Assembly (NCBI RefSeq): GCF_003946885.1
Contig: NZ_RWKQ01000003.1
Span: 1-64,000, forward strand
Length of the DNA: 64,000 nucleotides
From: Specibacter cremeus
GTDB lineage: Bacteria; Actinomycetota; Actinomycetes; Actinomycetales; Micrococcaceae
Direction: 5' to 3'
The position numbers and the translations under genes were made by a program. The notes beneath the pieces were generated by a model. The model ran no database searches. It was not told the DNA's origin and saw nothing but the letters and a program-made list of their open reading frames with translations. Shown in pieces: positions 59,397-64,000 of this stretch; the stretch's first letter is position 1; the number at the start of each line of letters is the position of its first letter.

Positions 59397-60608
59397 TTAC
59401 ACCGCCCGCACGCCCGCCCGCCACACGGCCGCCGTCAGCGGGATGCCGGGCCGGTAGGCCAGGTGCGTGGCGGACGGCGCCTTGAGCAGGTGCAGGTCGG
59501 CCCGGTGGCCGACGGCGATGGACCCGACGGCGCGTCGGTCGTCCGCGTCCGTCCCGGCCTCCCGCCCCAGCGCGAGCGCCCCGCCGTACGTCGCCGCACG
59601 CACCGCCTCGTGCACGGACAGGCCCATCTGCAGCACGGCCGTCGTGACGCAGTACGCCATGGACGACGTGTACGACGTCCCCGGGTTGCAGTTCGAGGCG
59701 ATGGCGACCTGCACGCCGGCGTCCAGCAGCCGGCGCGCCGGCGCCAGCGGCTGGCGCGTGGACAGGTCGCAGGCGGGCAGGACGGTCGCGACGGTCCCCC
59801 GTTGCGAACCGACGGCGGCCGCATCCCAACCGGACCATGACTGCGCAAGGCGCGCGACGTCGTCGTCCGTCAGGTAATTCACGTGGTCCACGCTCGCGGC
59901 ACCGAACTCGACGGCGAGCGCCACCCCCTCCCCCGGGCCCAGCTGGTTGCCGTGCACGCGCAGGCCCAGCCCGGCGTCGCGGCAGGCGGCCAGCACGCGG
60001 CGTGACTGCTCGGGGGTGAACGCGCCGCGCTCGCAGAACACGTCGGCCCAGCGCGCGTAGGGCCGGACGGCGGCGAGCATGGGGCCGCAGACCAGGTCCG
60101 TGTATTCCTCGGGATCGGAGCCGGCCGGGACCAGGTGGGCGCCCAGGTACGTGACCTCGTCGGCGATGGTGGACGCGATGCGGGCGCTGCGGGCCTCCTG
60201 CTCGACGTCCAGCCCGTAACCGGTCTTCGTCTCCAGGTACGTGGTGCCCTGCGACACCGCCTCGGCGACACGGCCCAGGCCCAGCCGGGTCAGCTCGAAG
60301 TCGGTGGCGGCCCGGGTGGCCTCCATGGTCACGCCGATGCCGCCGGCGCTGTACTGCTGGCCGGCCATGCGGGCCTCGAATTCGGCCGTCCGGTCGCCGG
60401 CGAACACCAGGTGCGTGTGCGAGTCGACCCAGCCGGGCAGCACGGCACGGCCCTCCGCGTCGGTGCGGGTGTCGGCGGCGGGCGCGTGCACGGCGTCGCC
60501 GATCCACGCGATCCGCTCTCCCTCGATCACGACGGCCGCATTGCGCCGGGTCCCCTGCTCGCGGTCCTGGGTCATCAGTTCGCCGATGTTCGTGATCAGT
60601 TCGCTCAT
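59397..60608 (-). CDS. hutI: imidazolonepropionase
   Basis: A 403-residue amidohydrolase that opens 4-imidazolone-5-propionate to N-formimino-glutamate in histidine degradation. N-terminal MSELITNIGELMTQDREQG is typical. Metal ligands are HxH in GWVDSHTHLVFAGDR, later His in LRVHGNQLGPG and the Asp/Asn region AIASNCNPGTS. The ETKTGYGLDVEQE segment is specific to HutI. No other hut gene is in the window, but the pathway genes may lie outside it. ATG 60608; the longer open frame upstream is not coding. Confidence 0.93.
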   Translation of the reverse strand: MSELITNIGELMTQDREQGTRRNAAVVIEGERIAWIGDAVHAPAADTRTDAEGRAVLPGWVDSHTHLVFAGDRTAEFEARMAGQQYSAGGIGVTMEATRAATDFELTRLGLGRVAEAVSQGTTYLETKTGYGLDVEQEARSARIASTIADEVTYLGAHLVPAGSDPEEYTDLVCGPMLAAVRPYARWADVFCERGAFTPEQSRRVLAACRDAGLGLRVHGNQLGPGEGVALAVEFGAASVDHVNYLTDDDVARLAQSWSGWDAAAVGSQRGTVATVLPACDLSTRQPLAPARRLLDAGVQVAIASNCNPGTSYTSSMAYCVTTAVLQMGLSVHEAVRAATYGGALALGREAGTDADDRRAVGSIAVGHRADLHLLKAPSATHLAYRPGIPLTAAVWRAGVRAV

Positions 60609-60680
60609 GGCCCCAGCGTACGACGGCGGCGGGCCGGGTGGCGCGGGTCGGTGCCAGTTGCGTCTCGGATGCCAGATAGG

Positions 60681-60745
60681 GGTCTCGACAAGCTCGACCA
60701 CCGGTGGTCGAGCTTGTCGAGACCCCGAGCTTGTCGAGACCCCCA
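60681..60745. repeat. GAGCYTGTCGA-family intergenic repeat cluster
   Basis: GGGGTCTCGACAAGCTCGACCACCGG is followed by its inverse GGTGGTCGAGCTTGTCGAGACCCC and a second partial GAGCTTGTCGAGACCCC (each over 20 bases only as a pair; cores quoted by element). The first two form a near-perfect palindrome just upstream of the LysE-like gene, between divergent genes. Confidence 0.88.
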
Positions 60746-60767
60746 GCGGACCCGGACAATGGCCTGT

Positions 60768-61409
60768 ATGACGCTTCTTTCGCTGCTGGCCTTCGCCGGC
60801 CTCTGCCTGGTCCTCTCCCTCACGCCGGGGCCGGACACGTTCCTGGTGCTGCGCATCGCGATGAACCGGGTGGGCGCGGGAGTCGCCGCGGCCACCGGGT
60901 CCGCCGTCGCCGCACTGCTCTGGGCGGCGCTGGTGGGCGTGGGTCTGGCCGCGATCCTCGAGCAGTCGGCGGAGGTGTTCCGCTGGATCAAGATCGCCGG
61001 CGGGCTGTACCTGCTGTATCTGGGCGTGTCCTCGTTCCTGAAGGCCCGCAAGGCCGCCAAGGAGGGCGTGGCCGCCCCCGACGGCGAGGCGCCGCTGGGC
61101 TACGGGCTGTGGCAGGGCTTCGGTGCGGGCGCGCTGTCCACCATCCTGAACCCCAAGGTGGGCCTGTTCTACCTGGCCGTGGTCCCGCAGTTCATCCCGC
61201 ACGGCGGCAACACCCTGGGCACGGCCATGATTCTGGGCTCGATCGAGGCCGTCATCGCCTTCTCGTACCTGGCCGTCGTGGCGCTCGTGGCGTTCAAGGC
61301 CATGCAATGGCTGCGCCGGCCGCGCGTGAAGAATGTCATGGAGCGCGGCAGCAGCGGCATCATCGCGGCCCTCGGCGTGGGCGTGCTCGCCTCCGGCGCC
61401 GCCAGCTGA
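60768..61409 (+). CDS. LysE-family exporter
   Basis: A 213-residue membrane protein with six helices. The signature is in helix 1 (LVLSLTPGPDTFLVLRIAMN), and helix 2-3 (GVAAATGSAVAALLWAALVG) and FLNPKVGLFYLAVVPQF-type sequence (ILNPKVGLFYLAVVPQF) are typical of the RhtB/LysE superfamily that exports amino acids. ATG 60768 gives the standard N-terminus; ATG 60759 is possible and neither has a strong ribosome site. It is divergent from hutI across a palindromic repeat pair. Substrate not known. Confidence 0.88.
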   Translation: MTLLSLLAFAGLCLVLSLTPGPDTFLVLRIAMNRVGAGVAAATGSAVAALLWAALVGVGLAAILEQSAEVFRWIKIAGGLYLLYLGVSSFLKARKAAKEGVAAPDGEAPLGYGLWQGFGAGALSTILNPKVGLFYLAVVPQFIPHGGNTLGTAMILGSIEAVIAFSYLAVVALVAFKAMQWLRRPRVKNVMERGSSGIIAALGVGVLASGAAS

Positions 61410-61518
61410 CCCAACTCCGGTGCAGAAGCGCACCCTTTTGGGCCGTTCCGGGCCGTTCCATGCCTGGAAACGTGCTCTTCCGCACCTCAGTTTCGCGGAC
61501 CTGGCCAGCCACGTTCCG

Positions 61519-62113
61519 TCAGCGCACGGCGGATTTCGCCACGGCGACACAGTATGGCCGGAACGACTGGTCCGGTGTGCGCACGATGCCCGGACTGAGC
61601 CGGACGGGCATATTGATCTCCGGTTCCGGCAGCCCGGCCCGGGATTCCTGGGCCGAGGCCGAGCCGACCCGCGCCAGTTTCCGATGCCAGGCGCGCCTTC
61701 CGGATCCCCGGCGTCCCCTTGTGCCGGTCCAGCAGCGCGGCCAGCTGCTCCAGCGTGGCGTACGGTTCGCTCCGCCCCTCGAACTCGGGCCGGGGTATGC
61801 GCACCAGGTGGTCGGCCATGACCACCAACTCCTCGACCGACATCCGGCGCGCGCGGGTGGTCAGCCACAAGCCGTCGATGAACACGACTTCGTCATTCCA
61901 GGACTGGGTCTTGTGCCCGATGACCCCGCGACGGCGTGGCATCTTGTGTGGATCCTGGTGGGAGATGTGGATGGCGGGGGCGCCGACGTCGGGATGGAAG
62001 CCCGGGAAGCCCCGGATCTCGAACGGGGTGGCATGCGATGCGGCGGAGTGACCGGCGATGACGGTGAAGGGGACGGAGCGCAACGGTGCGGGGAAATTCT
62101 CTGCATGGAACAT
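61519..62113 (-). pseudogene. decayed hypothetical gene (AbiEi/DUF559-like architecture)
   Basis: Reading from ATG 62113 (MFHAENFPAPLRSVPFTV), the first frame gives IHISHQDPHKMPRRRGVIGH and EELVVMADHLVRIPRPEFEG, then PYATLEQLAALLDRHKGTPG. Near 61685 the sense passes to another frame, KLARVGSASAQESRAGLPEP then EINMPVRLSPGIVRTPDQSF, ending at TGA 61519. This two-part order is that of the common actinobacterial proteins with a winged-helix AbiEi-type start and a nuclease-like (DUF559) end, but the N-half is shortened and the nuclease core is missing. Broken by frameshift and deletions. Family assignment is from memory. Confidence 0.6.
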
Positions 62114-62248
62114 CCCCTCATAACCGATTCGGGCCGAGGCCGCAGATGTTATCCACCGGCCCCTGCCCGCAGCCCAACTGGGGTGCGGGAGCGCACCAGT
62201 TCGCGCCATTCCGGGCCGGTTTCCGTGCTTTTCAGCACCACAGTTGGG

Positions 62249-63397
62249 TCAGGAGGGCGTGAGGACCTCGGAACCCGTGGTGAACGAGGCCAGCACGTCC
62301 GGGATCGGCTCCACGCCGATGCCCGGCCCCTGCGGAATGTCGATCCGCCCGTCCCGGAGCACGAACGGCTCCGTGATGTCCTGCGCGTAGAACCGGTCCG
62401 AGGCGGAGATGTCGCCCGGCAGCGTGAACCCGTCCAAGCCGGCCAGCGCGGCGTTCGCGGCCCGGCCCAGCCCGGTCTCCAGCATGCCGCCGCACCACAC
62501 CGCCTTGCCGTGCGCCTTGGCGAGGTCGTGGATGCGCCGGGCCTCCAGGTACCCGCCCACCCGGCCGGGCTTGATGTTGATGACATCCACGGCACCCAGC
62601 GAGATCGCGTCCGCCGCGGACTTCGCGCTCGTGATGGACTCATCCAGGCACATCGGGGTGGTCATGAGCTTGGCCAGCTGGGCGTGCTGGAACACGTCGT
62701 CCTCGCCCAGCGGCTGCTCGATCAGCAGCAGGTTAAACGCGTCGAGCCGGCGCAGCAGCGGCGCGTCGACCAGCGTGTAGGCGGCGTTGGCGTCCACCTG
62801 CAGCAGCAGCTCGTCGCCGAACCGCTCGCGCACGGCCCGCACCGGGGCCAGGTCCCAGCCCGGCTTGATCTTCAGCTTGATCCGCACATACCCCTGCTCC
62901 ACGTAGCCGGCCACGGCATCCAGCAGTTCCGGCACGGTGTCCATGATGCCCACCGACACGCCGGACGGCACGGACGTGCGCACAGCACCGAAGTAGTGCG
63001 CCAGCGATTCGCCCCGGGCCCGCAGCTGGGCGTCCAGCACGGCCATCTCCACGGCCGACTTCGCCATCGGCTGGCCCACGATGTGCCGCAGCAGGTACCC
63101 CACGGTCTCGGCCGTGACGTCGGTTCCCGCGTCCTGGGCGGCGTACAGCGTCGGCAGCAAGTACCGCTTGATGACGTCGGCGCAGCCGTCGATGTACTCG
63201 GGCGAATAGAACGGGTCGGCCAGCGCCACGCACTCCGCCCACCCCGTCACCGACGCCAGCGCGCCGGACGCGTCGGCGGCCGTACCGTCCAGGCGCAGCA
63301 CCAGGGCGTGCCGCCGGGTCTGGGTGCTGAACGACGTGGTGAACGGGCTCACCAGCGGCAACTCCACGTGGCGCAGCTCAACGGACTCAATCCTCAT
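62249..63397 (-). CDS. o-succinylbenzoate synthase / N-succinylamino-acid racemase (enolase superfamily)
   Basis: A 382-residue enolase-superfamily enzyme with a full catalytic set: KxK at Lys174/Lys176 (IKLKIKPG), metal ligands Asp202 (VDANAAY), Glu227 (LIEQPL) and Asp252 (LDESI), and Lys276 (NIKPGRVGG). Such proteins either make o-succinylbenzoate for menaquinone (MenC) or racemise N-succinylamino acids, and some do both. No other men gene is near. The ATG overlaps the GNAT gene's stop by 11 nt, which favours the racemase role, where a succinyltransferase is the usual partner. Confidence 0.88.
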   Translation of the reverse strand: MRIESVELRHVELPLVSPFTTSFSTQTRRHALVLRLDGTAADASGALASVTGWAECVALADPFYSPEYIDGCADVIKRYLLPTLYAAQDAGTDVTAETVGYLLRHIVGQPMAKSAVEMAVLDAQLRARGESLAHYFGAVRTSVPSGVSVGIMDTVPELLDAVAGYVEQGYVRIKLKIKPGWDLAPVRAVRERFGDELLLQVDANAAYTLVDAPLLRRLDAFNLLLIEQPLGEDDVFQHAQLAKLMTTPMCLDESITSAKSAADAISLGAVDVINIKPGRVGGYLEARRIHDLAKAHGKAVWCGGMLETGLGRAANAALAGLDGFTLPGDISASDRFYAQDITEPFVLRDGRIDIPQGPGIGVEPIPDVLASFTTGSEVLTPS

Positions 63398-64000
63398 GCG
63401 TGGGACCCTCCAAAAGGTAGAAACCTGACTTGTCGAAACCCGTGATCCGCCACCCCGCCGCCAGCCGCGGCGCCAGCGCCTCCCGCAGTGCCAGCCGCCA
63501 GCGTCTGGCCAGGACGGGATCGGATGCCCGCACCGCCTCGATGTCGTGCGGGAGGCCCAGTGCCAGCGGTGAAGCATGGACGACGGCGGTGACCGGCTCC
63601 CCCTCCCGGCCCACCGCCAGCGCGCACGGCAGCCCGGCCGCCGAACCGGATGAGGGCGTGGGTGCGTCGACGGACCAGCTGGCCAGCATTCGGTCGCTGG
63701 GCTGTCCGGCGTTGACCAGGTCGGCCATCTCCCCATAGAAGTCCACCAGGTACGTCACGCCGGCGGCGCCGAGCCGGGCGATGTTGAAGTAGGCGTTGCG
63801 GGCCACGAGGGGGTCGAACGTCCACGTGATGGTGGCTATGCCGCGCTCGCGGCACCACTGCCGCTGGTGCTCCTTCAGGAGCCGGCCCAGGCCGAGCCCG
63901 GCATGGTCGGTGCGGACGCCGGCGATATGCGAGTGCAGCACCGCCCCGGCCGGGGCGGCGAAGAAGCCGACGCACACGCCCACCATCTCGGCGCCGTCGT
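63387..64000 (-). CDS. GNAT-family acyltransferase, 5' end outside window
   Basis: At least 204 residues, open to the window edge (the reading continues DGAE before MVGVCVGFFAAP). The acyl-CoA loop is in VRTDHAGLGLGRLLKEHQRQ, followed by TITWTFDPLVARNAYFNIAR, a motif of GNAT proteins found beside N-succinylamino-acid racemases, with LGAAGVTYLVDFYGEM after it. It is likely to acylate (possibly succinylate) an amino acid that the next gene's enzyme then racemises. The true start lies upstream of position 64000. Confidence 0.82.
   Translation of the reverse strand, partial: DGAEMVGVCVGFFAAPAGAVLHSHIAGVRTDHAGLGLGRLLKEHQRQWCRERGIATITWTFDPLVARNAYFNIARLGAAGVTYLVDFYGEMADLVNAGQPSDRMLASWSVDAPTPSSGSAAGLPCALAVGREGEPVTAVVHASPLALGLPHDIEAVRASDPVLARRWRLALREALAPRLAAGWRITGFDKSGFYLLEGPTHED

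Overview
This 64 kb window is high-GC chromosomal DNA with frequent GTG and TTG starts, many 4-nt start/stop overlaps, a single tRNA-Asn(GUU) and a SAM-IV-type riboswitch in front of metY-metX. Together with the gene content this points to a Gram-positive actinobacterium, most likely Micrococcaceae (Arthrobacter-like). The assignment rests on recognised protein and RNA families, not on a database search. Most of the window is ordinary chromosome; the accessory parts are a 3 kb insertion zone at 20-23 kb and several catabolic or biosynthetic loci.

Layout. 0-5.3 kb: GT4 glycosyltransferase, DMT-type transporter, CDP-alcohol phosphatidyltransferase, holin-like membrane protein (all minus) and a Bcr/CflA drug exporter. 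5.4-10.9 kb: a LysR regulator divergent from an amidohydrolase plus polar amino-acid ABC importer operon, closed by a strong terminator. 11.2-19.2 kb: tRNA-Asn, dnaG, dgt, hydrolase and membrane genes, a lipoprotein preceded by a 290-bp inverted-repeat element, and dusB. 19.4-22.8 kb: TetR regulator, a decayed IS5-family element, YnfA-like and CadD-like membrane proteins and a second transposase remnant. 22.9-27.4 kb: five-gene two-component/ABC exporter operon. 27.5-30.5 kb: type III polyketide synthase, methyltransferase and FAD hydroxylase in one overlapping operon, probably making a modified phenolic lipid. 30.6-37.4 kb: glyS and assorted housekeeping or hypothetical genes. 37.5-42.8 kb: metX-metY under a SAM riboswitch, then tex.

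45.3-49.9 kb is an N-acetylgalactosamine/galactosamine-type catabolic operon (SIS-domain AgaS-like enzyme, ROK kinase, PfkB kinase, class II aldolase, DeoR regulator). About 5 kb away, at 54.6-59.2 kb, is a 1538-residue secreted GH101 endo-alpha-N-acetylgalactosaminidase with its own promoter, an operator-like palindrome and a leader hairpin. The two loci form a plausible route from O-glycan to triose phosphates and are the most coherent biological story here. Between them sit an XRE/cupin regulator divergent from a His-rich methyltransferase and a CxxC flavoprotein, and a ChrB-like gene with an apparently leaderless promoter under a palindromic operator. The window ends with hutI, a LysE exporter, a decayed hypothetical gene, and an o-succinylbenzoate synthase/N-succinylamino-acid racemase gene overlapping a GNAT gene cut by the window edge.

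A family of short repeats built on GAGCYTGTCGA occupies at least seven intergenic gaps. A different 21-22 bp repeat forms the inverted-repeat ends at 16.9/17.2 kb and recurs once at 50.1 kb.
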